DNA of 64,000 nucleotides from Prevotella sp. GTDB taxonomy: Bacteria; Bacteroidota; Bacteroidia; Bacteroidales; Bacteroidaceae. The notes below the pieces were generated by a model. It had not been told where the DNA came from and searched no databases. It was given only the letters and a program-made list of their open reading frames with translations. Positions 8,646-16,863 of this stretch are shown here, one piece after another. The stretch spans positions 1-64,000 of the forward strand of contig JAFSRY010000049.1 of the NCBI GenBank assembly GCA_017445845.1. The letters are read 5' to 3'. Within the stretch, counting starts at the first letter, position 1; every line of letters starts with the position of its first letter. The position numbers and the translations under genes are program-made.

Positions 8646-10370
8646 ATGGAAAAAAATATTATCACACTCATCGCCGCAAGCGCACTCTTCTTATCACTAC
8701 CACCGTTCTGCAGCTGCTCACAGGCTCAAGACACCGGAGTCTTTGAATACAAAGAAATACATCTGCCCGAAAAAGAAACCGACCTCAACAGAAACCTCCA
8801 CCTGAACAACCTCGACATCGACTGGGGACTATGGGGACACCACGTGTCGAATGTCCTGCCGAAACATCCCGTCGATGACGTCTTTGCATGGAACGACGGC
8901 TACCGCGACAGCGAACAGTTCTGCTTCACCTCTGACCGGCTGTTCAGCTATTTGGAGACCTACATCAAAGAGAACTTCGGCGAAGACAAGCCGCAGCGAT
9001 TTGCCATCCTGCCTAATGACAACTCTTTGGTATGCCAATGCCAGCACTGCAAGGAACTGGGCAACACCGCACAGAATGCCTCGCCTGCCGTCTTCGACAT
9101 GTTGCGACGGATAGCACAGCGGTTTCCAAAACATCTGTTCTTCACATCCTACTATCTGACCACCAGAAATACTCCCGACATCGACTTGCCGGAAAACACC
9201 GGCGTGCTGGTCAGCGCCATGGACTACCCGCTGTGTTCAGCAACCACGGCCCAGGAAAAGGATTTTGAAGCACTGCTGAAGACATGGAAGGAAAAAGTGA
9301 AGCATGTATATGTGTGGGACTATATCAACAACTTCGATGACTACTTCACGCCGTTTCCCGTCTTCACCATCATGCAGCGACGCTTCCAACTATACCGGCG
9401 AAACGGGGTGAGCGGTATTTTTCTCAACGGCAGCGGAACGGAATACAGTACCTTCAGCCGTCTGAAGACCTACGTTCTGGGACAACTGCTGCAGGACCCC
9501 GACCGCGACTGGAGGGAGCTGGTCAGGGAGGGATGCCGCGATTATTATCCCATGACAGGCGACGTGATAGCAGGTTTTATCTTTGAGCAAGAAACATGGA
9601 CGGCAGAACAAGCACGTCAGCTGCCCCTCTACGGAGGAATGGAAGAGGCCACCAAAAGCTATCTCCCCGAGAAGGCATTCAACCGGTTCTACGAACAACT
9701 CACAAGTCTGAAGCCACAGACCAAGGGCAACGAACAGAAGGACATCAGAATGATGTGCCGCGCCTTGGCACTGACTCGACTGGAATTGCAGAGACTCCAC
9801 GGACAGTTGGAGGACACACCGACGTTGACAGCATCTCTCAAAGAGATGGCGGAACAAGGCGTCAAGGTGTACAGCGAGGCTTGCTGGTTTATTGAAAGCT
9901 ATATCAAAGAATACAATGAGATGAAGGCCCACCGGGAACAGACTCGGCAGAAAGACCTGTTGCTAAATGCCAGACTCACACCGCTGACAGCACTCGACCC
10001 TGAATACTCGGACATTTCCATCCTTACCGACGGACTACTGGGACTCCCCTCCAACTATCACTGCGGGCAAATGATCTCATCAGCCACACCGGCCCTGCGA
10101 CTGGCCATTCCGCCTACCGAGGGACTCAAAAGGCTGCGCATCTCACTCACGAAGAACATCATCTTCCATATCGACCTGCCCCAGCAAGTCATCCTCAGCG
10201 ACGGACACCGTGAACTGGCAAGGAATACACCCGCCCCACTGCCTGACAACCCCAACAGGTCGGTAGTAGAATTCGACATCCCCGCCAACAGTAGCGGAAC
10301 TTTCATCCTCACCTTCGTACGAAATCAGGACGAAAGAACGATGGCCATCGATGAGATTGAAGGGTATTAG
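8646..10370 (+). CDS. DUF4838-type secreted (lipo)protein, possible polymer-modifying enzyme
   Basis: A 574-residue exported protein. The N-terminal hydrophobic stretch ends PPFCSCSQAQ; one of its cysteines could be lipidated, but the lipobox is imperfect. The region of about residues 60-330 (DIDWGLWGHHVSN, FAILPNDNSLVCQCQHCKELG, VYVWDYINNF, FLNGSGTEYSTF) matches DUF4838, a TIM-barrel-like family linked to glycan-active enzymes in Bacteroidetes. The paired cysteines in VCQCQHC are typical. A C-terminal beta-rich part (about 480-574) may be a carbohydrate-binding module. It sits 13 bp behind the exporter gene, where PgaB, a periplasmic deacetylase/hydrolase, is found in PNAG operons. A role in trimming or modifying the exported polymer is inference. 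Confidence 0.75.
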   Translation: MEKNIITLIAASALFLSLPPFCSCSQAQDTGVFEYKEIHLPEKETDLNRNLHLNNLDIDWGLWGHHVSNVLPKHPVDDVFAWNDGYRDSEQFCFTSDRLFSYLETYIKENFGEDKPQRFAILPNDNSLVCQCQHCKELGNTAQNASPAVFDMLRRIAQRFPKHLFFTSYYLTTRNTPDIDLPENTGVLVSAMDYPLCSATTAQEKDFEALLKTWKEKVKHVYVWDYINNFDDYFTPFPVFTIMQRRFQLYRRNGVSGIFLNGSGTEYSTFSRLKTYVLGQLLQDPDRDWRELVREGCRDYYPMTGDVIAGFIFEQETWTAEQARQLPLYGGMEEATKSYLPEKAFNRFYEQLTSLKPQTKGNEQKDIRMMCRALALTRLELQRLHGQLEDTPTLTASLKEMAEQGVKVYSEACWFIESYIKEYNEMKAHREQTRQKDLLLNARLTPLTALDPEYSDISILTDGLLGLPSNYHCGQMISSATPALRLAIPPTEGLKRLRISLTKNIIFHIDLPQQVILSDGHRELARNTPAPLPDNPNRSVVEFDIPANSSGTFILTFVRNQDERTMAIDEIEGY

Positions 10371-10400
10371 AAAACGGAAAAAGCGAAGCCGAAGAAAATA

Positions 10401-10943
10401 ATGAAGAAAAACAAAAGACATGGACTGTTGTTCGTGCTGCTCGTCCTACTGACAGCCTGCTACGAAAAGGAACTGGAGCCTGCTGACATACATATCATCG
10501 ACCCCGTGCGCCACTATTATCCGGTAATGCAGGGAGAGATCATGGGGGTCACCTTCGAAATGGAGAACCTCTCCGACAACCCTCTCTTCATCAAAGAGGT
10601 GCAGACAACCTGCGGATGTGTTGTCTCACGCGACGACCTGCCCATCATCGTACTACCGCACAAACACGGCTTCGTTCACCTGAAATTCAACACCATCAAG
10701 AACTCCGGCTATGCCGACCACTTCGTTTACTGCTATGGTAACTTCAAGGACACAACAGTCGTGGAACTTGAATTCGACACCAACGTCGTTCCGCGAGGGA
10801 ATACCTCCCGCGACTATGAAGAGTTGTGGCGCGAACAGGCTGGTATCACCGGCACCGGCATCCGCGACGCCGTCGACGGAAAGACCGGACAGCGAGGCTA
10901 CTATACCGACCAAAGCGGCGACCCCCGAAGACGACAAGACTAA
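10401..10943 (+). CDS. DUF1573 lipoprotein, last gene of exopolysaccharide operon
   Basis: A 180-residue lipoprotein with a clear lipobox (LLTAC, Cys at about residue 20). Residues of about 40-130 are a DUF1573 domain, an Ig-like (ASPM/SPD-2/Hydin-type) fold, recognised by VTFEMENLSDNPLFI and the conserved TTCGCVV motif. The C-terminal 50 residues are charged and probably disordered. DUF1573 proteins are abundant in the Bacteroidetes envelope but their function is unknown. It lies 30 bp downstream of the DUF4838 gene and ends 6 bp before the stop of the convergent nucleotidase gene, leaving no room for a separate terminator. Confidence 0.85.
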   Translation: MKKNKRHGLLFVLLVLLTACYEKELEPADIHIIDPVRHYYPVMQGEIMGVTFEMENLSDNPLFIKEVQTTCGCVVSRDDLPIIVLPHKHGFVHLKFNTIKNSGYADHFVYCYGNFKDTTVVELEFDTNVVPRGNTSRDYEELWREQAGITGTGIRDAVDGKTGQRGYYTDQSGDPRRRQD

Positions 10944-10949
10944 CGGAAG

Positions 10950-11780
10950 TCACTGCACCGTCAACACCATTTTACCAACAAAAATGGCATGTTTGCCATT
11001 CTGGTCGACGGGAATCTGTTTGCCGTCGGCATCGGGCGTATAGCGAAGGGTTTCAAAATAGGTGTGCGAGTGACCGCCAAGTATCAGGTCTACATTGCGT
11101 GCGCCTGCCATCATCATTTGGTCGCCCATGCCCGACTCCTGCCAACCCAAGTGGGAAATGACGATGACGACATCACACTTCTTCTTGTTCTTCAGGTAGT
11201 CCGCCCAACGGTTGCAGGTTTCTGACGGGTCGAGGTAGCCTACACCTTGACACTTGGTCTCATCCACGAGGCCCTTCATTTCGGGTGCCAACCCGATGAC
11301 ACCGATCTTCACGCCCTTCCGCTTCAGAATGACGTAAGGCTTGGTAAGGCCTTCCACGGGGGTTCCGGTGAAGTCGTAGTTGGCACAGACAATGGGAAAC
11401 TTTGCCTTGCGGAAGATGCGCGCCATGTTCTCCAGGCCGAAGTCAAACTCATGATTGCCGATGGTGGCGGCATCGTAGTGCATCTGGTTCATCAGCTCAA
11501 CCTCGACATCACCTTTAAACAAGGTATAATAGGGTGAACCCTGCGAGAAGTCGCCGCTGTCGAAGAGCAACAGGTCGGGGTCTTTCTGCCGTTCCTCTTC
11601 CAACATGGCTATGCGGCGGAGGAAACCGCCACGGCCTGCCTTCAGCGTGTCGGTGAGGTTGGGGTTCAGGGGAAGGATGGTGCTGTGGGTGTCGTTGGTA
11701 TGGAGCACCGTGAGTTGCTTCTGCGCTGTTGCTGTCATACAGCAACATACGAGACAAAGGAGGAGAGTATATTTCTTCAT
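10950..11780 (-). CDS. 5'-nucleotidase/metallophosphatase catalytic domain protein
   Basis: A 276-residue secreted protein with a signal peptide ending TATAQ and the complete metallophosphoesterase motif set of the UshA/5'-nucleotidase family: HTNDTHS near residue 28, FDSGDFSQG near 73, GNHEFDFG near 107, ISHLGWQ near 209 and GGHSHT near 235. Bacterial 5'-nucleotidases usually carry a C-terminal substrate-specificity domain; here that domain is a separate gene just upstream (11830-12633). The catalytic gene starts 49 bp downstream of it. Together they would release nucleosides from nucleotides in the periplasm. The split is common in Bacteroidales. Confidence 0.9.
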   Translation of the reverse strand: MKKYTLLLCLVCCCMTATAQKQLTVLHTNDTHSTILPLNPNLTDTLKAGRGGFLRRIAMLEEERQKDPDLLLFDSGDFSQGSPYYTLFKGDVEVELMNQMHYDAATIGNHEFDFGLENMARIFRKAKFPIVCANYDFTGTPVEGLTKPYVILKRKGVKIGVIGLAPEMKGLVDETKCQGVGYLDPSETCNRWADYLKNKKKCDVVIVISHLGWQESGMGDQMMMAGARNVDLILGGHSHTYFETLRYTPDADGKQIPVDQNGKHAIFVGKMVLTVQ

Positions 11781-11829
11781 TGGATTTGATTATTGACTAT
11801 TGGTGTTTGACGATTGAGCGATGAACTGT

Positions 11830-12633
11830 TCAGTGCATCAACTCTCGGGCATCCTTGTCGGACAAGCCTTGCATGACGATGCGGCCTTCTACCTTCGCAT
11901 CGACGGCACGCCCTGCGGCTGCCTGCTCACGGAAGTAGTCCATGATGATGAAACGAACGTTATTCTGTTCTTCCTGTGGCGACACCACATCGGTCTTCGA
12001 GAGGAAAGCCTCCAACTTGTCATTGCCCTGGGCCAGATAGTCGAGGGTGGCGACGCGATAGGTCTTTTGGGGGTCTACGGGCTTGCCGTTGAGACGGGCC
12101 GAGACCAGCTTTCCGTCGGCAGTGATGACCAGCTGCACGCCGTGACTGACACCCTCGCCATTGGTCGAGGCTATCTGCCGGAACAGTTCCGTCACCTTGT
12201 CGCCTGTCAGCGTGAGGAAGCAGATTTTGTTCTCAAACGGTGCCACGTCGACCACATCGCCATAGGTGACAGTACCTTCTGAGAAGGCGGCGCGGATGCC
12301 GCCTATGTTATAGACACCGAAGTCGGGTTGCTCGTTGAACGCCTTGCCGCCCCACACCATGATGTCGGCCAACAGGTTCGACAGGTTGCTCTCGGGTTTC
12401 TGCGCCCACAGATAGGTGGCCGCCCGTCCCACTACAGGACTCATCAGGCTGTCCACGTCATGCCGGTAGGGTTGCAGTAAGGCTTCGGCCTCGGCATTGG
12501 GATGTTGGTCGAACCGGCTGTCGATGAGGATGCGGGTACGCTCCACACTTTTCAGCTGATAACGATGCGACGTGCAGCCCGAGCACAACATGAGCACGGC
12601 CGCCGTCATCAAGAATGTGTTTTTCCTAATCAT
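11830..12633 (-). CDS. 5'-nucleotidase C-terminal domain lipoprotein
   Basis: A 267-residue lipoprotein from the ATG at 12633 (lipobox LCSGC); an in-frame start further upstream would precede the signal, so it is rejected. The body matches the 5_nucleotid_C domain, with ESNLSNLLADIMVW near the N-terminal helix, DFGVYNIGGIRA and GTVTYGDVVDVAPFEN, which form the adenine/ribose-binding pocket in UshA. It lacks the metal-binding phosphatase domain, which is encoded 49 bp downstream. The two proteins probably act as a pair. A long inverted repeat lies between its start and the upstream GH109-like gene. Confidence 0.88.
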   Translation of the reverse strand: MIRKNTFLMTAAVLMLCSGCTSHRYQLKSVERTRILIDSRFDQHPNAEAEALLQPYRHDVDSLMSPVVGRAATYLWAQKPESNLSNLLADIMVWGGKAFNEQPDFGVYNIGGIRAAFSEGTVTYGDVVDVAPFENKICFLTLTGDKVTELFRQIASTNGEGVSHGVQLVITADGKLVSARLNGKPVDPQKTYRVATLDYLAQGNDKLEAFLSKTDVVSPQEEQNNVRFIIMDYFREQAAAGRAVDAKVEGRIVMQGLSDKDARELMH

Positions 12634-12644
12634 AATCTTTATTG

Positions 12645-12734
12645 TCACGAATGAGAGAATTAGAGGCTTGTCGCTGCTATCAACCATTCAGGGTTTAGTG
12701 AGTCGCTGCTATTCCCTAACTCTCCAATTCGTGA
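12645..12734. repeat. Inverted repeat with internal direct repeat between two minus-strand genes
   Basis: TCACGAAT (12645-12652) pairs with ATTCGTGA (12727-12734), with further complementarity GAGAG/CTCTC inside. Within the loop TCGCTGCTAT occurs twice (12671-12680 and 12703-12712), 32 bp apart. It could be a terminator for the GH109-like gene or a structured leader for the nucleotidase pair. Confidence 0.6.
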
Positions 12735-12750
12735 TGAAAATACCTTTCTA

Positions 12751-14223
12751 TTAAAATTCATATTTGAAGCCGATGACTTCGTGCCAGGCTCCACGCGTGA
12801 AGTCGGGAATGAGGACGGGTTGCGAGCCACGTTCGATGGAGATGCGCGAGAGGGGGCCCACGCAGCACCATTCAGCCATATCGTAGACATCCATGTCGAG
12901 GGGCAGTCCGTGGCGCAGGCAATAGACCAGCCGATAGTCCATCAGGTAGTCCATGCCACCGTGACCGCCGACAGCCTTGGCTTTCTCCTCGATGTCCTTC
13001 ACCCATTGGGGCGTATACTTCTGAAGGATGACGTCGCGCAGGGAGTCGCTCAGACACTCATGGACATTCAGCTTCTCGATGTCGGGCTTGGGCTGTTCAG
13101 GCTGACCTTCCGCCGTTGCCTCTTTGCCCTCAGCAACCTCTGCAACCTCTGCACCCTCAGCGACCTCTTCCGAAGGCTCGTCGGGCATCAGGTCGCCCTT
13201 GATCTTCTCGGGCCGGAAGAGCAGTTCCTTCCGTGGATACTTCGAAGCATAGCCATCGGTGCCGACAACCTGATACATACGGCTGTAGGGCCGCGGCGTC
13301 ATCACGTCGTGCTGAAGGAGGATGGTCTTGCCAGCCTCTGTTCGGATGAGCGTGGAGGTCTGGTCACCATTGGCAAAGTCGAGGTCGACCTTCCCCGTCT
13401 GCTTATAGACCTGATGAGGCCCGTTGGCAGCCTTTGTGTCGACGGCCACGAGGTAGTCGAGCCGGTCGCCGCGATGGATGTTCAACAGCTGACAGTCCGG
13501 TCCGAAGCCATGCGTCGGATAGACATCACCGCGGTTGTTGCGGTTGAAGTCGAGCCGCCAGTTGTTCCAGTACTGTGTCCAGAAGTCTTCAAGGTTATGA
13601 AGATAGGAGCCTTCCACATGAAGCACCTCACCGAACAGTCCGCGCTGCGCCATCTGCAGACAAGCCATCTCGAAAAAGTCATAGACGCAGTTCTCAAGCA
13701 TCATACAGTGCTTGCGCGTCCGCTCGGAAGCATTGACGAGCGCCCAGATGTCCTCCATTGTTGTGGCCGCAGGGACTTCGATGGCAACATGCTTCCCGTG
13801 TTCCATTGCAAAGAGGGCGATGGGCACATGATGCACCCAGTCGGTGCAGATATAGACGATGTCGATGTCGTCGCGCTTGCACATCTCTTTATAGGCTTCT
13901 ACATCACCGAAATAGGCGGCAGCCTGATGACGGCCATGACGCTCCAATATCTTCTGTGTGCTGTCGACACGACTTTCCTCAATATCGCAGAGGGCCACAA
14001 TGTCGGTGCCCTCAATCTGACTCCACCGCTCAACGGCCCCTGGCCCGCGCATACCAAGGCCGACGAAGGCCACGCGAACGGTGTCAAGGGCGGGTGCCGT
14101 CAGTTTGAGGACGTGCTGCTGGCTCTCGGGTTTCGGCGGTGTGTTGACGGCCAGCTGAGCCTGACAGAACATGGCGACAGCTACTGCCAGACAAGAGAAA
14201 AAGAGTCTTTTCATTGTGTTCAT
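12751..14223 (-). CDS. Secreted Gfo/Idh/MocA-fold protein, GH109-like
   Basis: A 490-residue exported protein (signal peptide ending CQAQ; a second ATG at 14214 gives the same signal). An NAD-binding Rossmann domain starts at VRVAFVGLGMRGPGAVERW near residue 50, followed by the family EVPAATTMED motif near 150 and a long C-terminal domain. The pattern (YPTHGFGPDCQLLNIHRGDRLDYLV) matches glycoside hydrolase family 109, which cleaves alpha-N-acetylgalactosaminides by an NAD-dependent oxidation/elimination mechanism with tightly bound NAD+. An acidic Ala/Glu-rich insert of about 30 residues near position 350 (EVAEGAEVAEVAEGKEA) is not part of the usual family. GH109 activity is inferred and could differ. 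Confidence 0.82.
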   Translation of the reverse strand: MNTMKRLFFSCLAVAVAMFCQAQLAVNTPPKPESQQHVLKLTAPALDTVRVAFVGLGMRGPGAVERWSQIEGTDIVALCDIEESRVDSTQKILERHGRHQAAAYFGDVEAYKEMCKRDDIDIVYICTDWVHHVPIALFAMEHGKHVAIEVPAATTMEDIWALVNASERTRKHCMMLENCVYDFFEMACLQMAQRGLFGEVLHVEGSYLHNLEDFWTQYWNNWRLDFNRNNRGDVYPTHGFGPDCQLLNIHRGDRLDYLVAVDTKAANGPHQVYKQTGKVDLDFANGDQTSTLIRTEAGKTILLQHDVMTPRPYSRMYQVVGTDGYASKYPRKELLFRPEKIKGDLMPDEPSEEVAEGAEVAEVAEGKEATAEGQPEQPKPDIEKLNVHECLSDSLRDVILQKYTPQWVKDIEEKAKAVGGHGGMDYLMDYRLVYCLRHGLPLDMDVYDMAEWCCVGPLSRISIERGSQPVLIPDFTRGAWHEVIGFKYEF

Positions 14224-14226
14224 TTC

Positions 14227-14784
14227 TTATTTTAGCTTAGCATTGGCCTTCTCTGCCTTGTCGAGGGCTTTCTGATGCTGCTGGCGAGCCTTTACATTGG
14301 CTGCCTCAAGCTTCAGTATCTTTGCATTCTCAATACCTTTGGCCTTGGCAGTATTGAGCTTTTCCTCTGTCTTCTGCACGTTGCGCTGGGTCTTTTCCAC
14401 TTCCTTCTGAGCCTTCTTGGCAGCCAGTTCGGCCTTCAGGCGCTGAGCCTCGGCCTTGGCCTTCTTCTGAGCGTCCTTCTGGGCTTGCTTGGCTTCCTTT
14501 TGGCGTTCCTTGGCAGCCTTCTCACGCTGCTTAGCCTCCTTGGCAGCCTTCTTCAAGTCTTTCTGTTGCTTGGCGGCAGCCTTGGCACGAGCCTTGGCAT
14601 CGGTGGCGGAAGCTTCCTGATAGGCTGTGGCCTTTTCGGCTTTCTGGAGTGCCTCGGTCGTTTGTTTTGCGGACTGGTCGATTTGCTGCTGTACTTTTTT
14701 GTCAACTACTTGTGCAGAGAGCTGCACGGTTCCCATCAGCAGACCAACGGCCAGCATGAGGGTCTTAAGATGATTCTTTTTCAT
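14227..14784 (-). CDS. Exported Lys/Ala/Gln-rich coiled-coil protein
   Basis: A 185-residue protein with a good signal peptide (VQLSAQ cleavage). The mature part is almost wholly Ala, Lys, Gln and Glu in heptad-like order (AKAAAKQQKDLKKAAKEAK, AELAAKKAQKEVEK), giving one long, very basic periplasmic coiled coil. No enzymatic motif is seen. It starts 24 bp after the rhaD stop and ends 3 bp before the GH109-like start, so it is probably in the same transcript. Length resembles small periplasmic coiled-coil proteins of the TolA or OmpH type, but I cannot assign it to any. Confidence 0.75.
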   Translation of the reverse strand: MKKNHLKTLMLAVGLLMGTVQLSAQVVDKKVQQQIDQSAKQTTEALQKAEKATAYQEASATDAKARAKAAAKQQKDLKKAAKEAKQREKAAKERQKEAKQAQKDAQKKAKAEAQRLKAELAAKKAQKEVEKTQRNVQKTEEKLNTAKAKGIENAKILKLEAANVKARQQHQKALDKAEKANAKLK

Positions 14785-14808
14785 GATTAATCGCTTTAAT
14801 TGTCGTTT

Positions 14809-15624
14809 TTATCTTGGTAAATTAAATGCTCGCGACATCTCTGCCATCTGTTCATCGCTCATACCTTCAGGCTCGAAGCCCATCTGACGGGCGGCGACAT
14901 AGATGTGGGCCGACTTCGAGAGGACATCAATCTGGTCGAAAGCATCCATCACGTCAAGTCCCTTGGCAAAGACTCCATGTTTCTCCCAAAGCACGACGTC
15001 ATAGTCCTCCAATTCCCTTAACGTATTCTCTGCCAACTCATTGCTGCCGGGCAACTGATAGGGAACGACACCGAGTCCGAGGGGACAGAACGCTTTTGTC
15101 TCGGGAATCATCGACCAGAGCAGGCGTGTCAGTACGTCCTTACCGAGCATTTTCGGATTGTGGCTCATGGCGACGAGTTCGATGGGATGGGTGTGGACAG
15201 TGGCACGATAGGGCGATCCTTTCTCTACGAGTCGGTTGTGGACGGCCAGATGGGACGGCAGTTCACTGGTGGGTTTGACGGGTTCGTCGGCGATGATTTC
15301 ATAGTGGGCACCGTCGTCGAGGATACGGATGATACTGCCGTTCTGCATGGGCCAGCGGGCGAGGTCGCGCATTCGCTTTCCGGTGCCCTTGCAGTAGAAG
15401 TAGAAACCGCGCAAGTGTTTCAATGTCAGTCCAATAGCGACTGGTGCCGCAATGGCTTTCATCTGGCGCATGTCGTCATCAACAAAGGGGGTGATGTTCA
15501 CGGTAATATTACCACCATTGCGCTCGGCCCATCCGTTCTGCCACAGATAGCCGGCGACCTCAGCCACCTGCTCTATCTCATGGCGCAGCAAGGGGCGATT
15601 ATCAAGAATTGTCACTGTCATCAT
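14809..15624 (-). CDS. rhaD: Rhamnulose-1-phosphate aldolase
   Basis: A 271-residue class II aldolase. It would split L-rhamnulose 1-phosphate into dihydroxyacetone phosphate and L-lactaldehyde in the cytoplasm. The early GWAERNGGNITV segment, the zinc-site HTHPIELVAMSH near residue 145-155 and WEKHGVFAKG near 215 are diagnostic of RhaD. The ATG at 15624 (or the next codon, 15621) gives the normal start MTVTILDN. No rhamnose kinase, isomerase or permease is adjacent, unlike typical rha operons. A -7 element (TAATTTTG, minus strand) lies at 15649-15656, giving a short leader. It probably heads the unit rhaD, coiled coil, GH109-like. Confidence 0.92.
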   Translation of the reverse strand: MMTVTILDNRPLLRHEIEQVAEVAGYLWQNGWAERNGGNITVNITPFVDDDMRQMKAIAAPVAIGLTLKHLRGFYFYCKGTGKRMRDLARWPMQNGSIIRILDDGAHYEIIADEPVKPTSELPSHLAVHNRLVEKGSPYRATVHTHPIELVAMSHNPKMLGKDVLTRLLWSMIPETKAFCPLGLGVVPYQLPGSNELAENTLRELEDYDVVLWEKHGVFAKGLDVMDAFDQIDVLSKSAHIYVAARQMGFEPEGMSDEQMAEMSRAFNLPR

Positions 15625-15648
15625 AATAGTCTTATACAATATACCCTG

Positions 15649-15656
15649 CAAAATTA
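15649..15656 (-). promoter_or_regulatory. -7 element upstream of rhaD
   Basis: TAATTTTG on the minus strand fits the Bacteroidetes -7 consensus TAnnTTTG, 24 bp before the rhaD ATG. I see no exact TTTG at the -33 position. Confidence 0.5.
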
Positions 15657-15756
15657 ACAATAAATTTCCTAATCACCATATTTTTTTGAAATATTCTTAG
15701 TATTTCACGCTCATTAATATAATGACGACTAAAAGAAATTAAGAAAAAAGAAAAGA

Positions 15757-15788
15757 TTTGCCGCTATGATACATCCGTAGTACTTTTG
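15757..15788 (+). promoter_or_regulatory. Bacteroidetes promoter directly abutting an ATG
   Basis: TTTG at 15757-15760 and TACTTTTG at 15781-15788 are separated by 20 bp, a full match to the consensus. The ATG at 15794 begins five bases after the -7 element, so the mRNA is predicted to have almost no leader. Confidence 0.8.
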
Positions 15789-15793
15789 CACCG

Positions 15794-16294
15794 ATGAACG
15801 CACACAAACTGATGATTACAATTGTCTTTCTCTGCACAATGGTTGCCGCCGAAGGACAGGTCAGGGGCATTGTCGTCGATATGTCGACGGGGGTACCGCA
15901 ACGCGATGTCATCATCTATACAAACCACAACGAAGTGGACACGACCGACTGGAAAGGAGAATATGTCTTCAAGGAACCATTCGAATGGGCCGAAGCCAGC
16001 CATCCACGATTTCTCACGCGAAAGGTGACCATCGACGAGATGAAGGCTGACACCCTGCGCCTTCTGCCCTTAGTCAACGAACTGTCCGAAGTCGTCATCA
16101 CGGCCAAGCGCCTCGAGATAGCACCTGCCATTACGATGGGCATTGCACAGGCTGCCGCCGAAGGAGGTGCGATGGCACCAAAGGGATTGGCGACTTTCGA
16201 CTTCTTCGCCCCACTGGCCCGTTTCGACAAGTCACGCCGATGGGTATCGAAGAAAGAAAGGAAAAAACAGAGGGAAGCCTTAGAAAACTACTGA
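15794..16294 (+). CDS. Small secreted CarboxypepD_reg-like protein
   Basis: A 166-residue protein with a signal peptide (MNAHKLMITIVFLCTMVAAEG). Residues of about 23-90 form a carboxypeptidase regulatory-like beta-sandwich (VRGIVVDMSTGVPQRDVII, WKGEYVF), followed by LSEVVITAKR, a sequence that in TonB-dependent receptors leads into the plug domain. Here no receptor follows; the protein ends with a basic tail (SKKERKKQREALENY). Small stand-alone proteins of this type are common in Prevotella and Bacteroides and have no known function. A full promoter sits immediately upstream. Confidence 0.8.
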   Translation: MNAHKLMITIVFLCTMVAAEGQVRGIVVDMSTGVPQRDVIIYTNHNEVDTTDWKGEYVFKEPFEWAEASHPRFLTRKVTIDEMKADTLRLLPLVNELSEVVITAKRLEIAPAITMGIAQAAAEGGAMAPKGLATFDFFAPLARFDKSRRWVSKKERKKQREALENY

Positions 16295-16347
16295 CCGAAC
16301 AGAGGGGTGAACGGGATTTCGTGTTGTTCGTGTTCGTCTGCCGCTCA

Positions 16348-16863
16348 TTATTCTTTTGAAAGGGTCAACCCGATGTCGCTGACACCCGTTAATATCTCTC
16401 GCTTCATGTCATGGCGGATGGAAACATGGAGCGAATCGCCCTCTTGCAATGAAATGGAGGGAAGAGGATAGGCAAACTGATGATAGCTCAACCCACGACC
16501 GGCATCCTTTCCGTCGGCATTCATAAAATCGCAGGTAAGGACATGTGTCGTGGTGGTTTCGCGCGACAAGGTACCGACTTTGTTTGAAGGAACAACAGTC
16601 TCTGTCACAACAAGGAAAAGGGCTGTAAAGGGAAAGGCATCGGTAATACGGATGCCCACCTCAGCGGCATAGTCGCCGGCGACTTTTACGGGCGGGACAT
16701 CGTACTCGACGGGGTCGTTTTTCTCCCAACCAGCCAGAGGTGTATGGCAATAAGAGTCATACACCTTCTGCCCACTGCACGCCAAGAACGTCACCACCAC
16801 AAGCGTCCACAAGGCGGCACTAATCAGTCTTCTCAGCCTTTGGCGCTTCGTTCTTAGCTGCAT
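16348..16863 (-). CDS. gldH: Gliding motility lipoprotein GldH
   Basis: A 171-residue lipoprotein (lipobox TFLAC, Cys near residue 27) with the GldH pattern (VYDSYCHTPLAGWEKND, DAFPFTALFLVV, LTCDFMNADG, HDMKREILTGVSDIGL). GldH is an outer-membrane lipoprotein required for gliding in Flavobacterium and associated with type IX secretion. The ATG at 16863 lies inside the end of ricT (44-bp overlap in a different frame), so translation is probably coupled. The order holB-ricT-gldH is conserved in many Bacteroidetes. A motility role in a gut-type species is doubtful; an envelope role is likelier. Confidence 0.88.
   Translation of the reverse strand: MQLRTKRQRLRRLISAALWTLVVVTFLACSGQKVYDSYCHTPLAGWEKNDPVEYDVPPVKVAGDYAAEVGIRITDAFPFTALFLVVTETVVPSNKVGTLSRETTTTHVLTCDFMNADGKDAGRGLSYHQFAYPLPSISLQEGDSLHVSIRHDMKREILTGVSDIGLTLSKE

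Noticed and set aside
10950-12633. Frameshift splitting one 5'-nucleotidase
   Set aside because: The two parts are in the opposite order to the fused protein and each has its own signal peptide, so they are real separate genes.
12781-14235. 484-codon plus-strand frame
   Set aside because: It lies opposite the GH109-like gene, whose Rossmann motif and signal peptide are unmistakable; the antisense translation has no domain.
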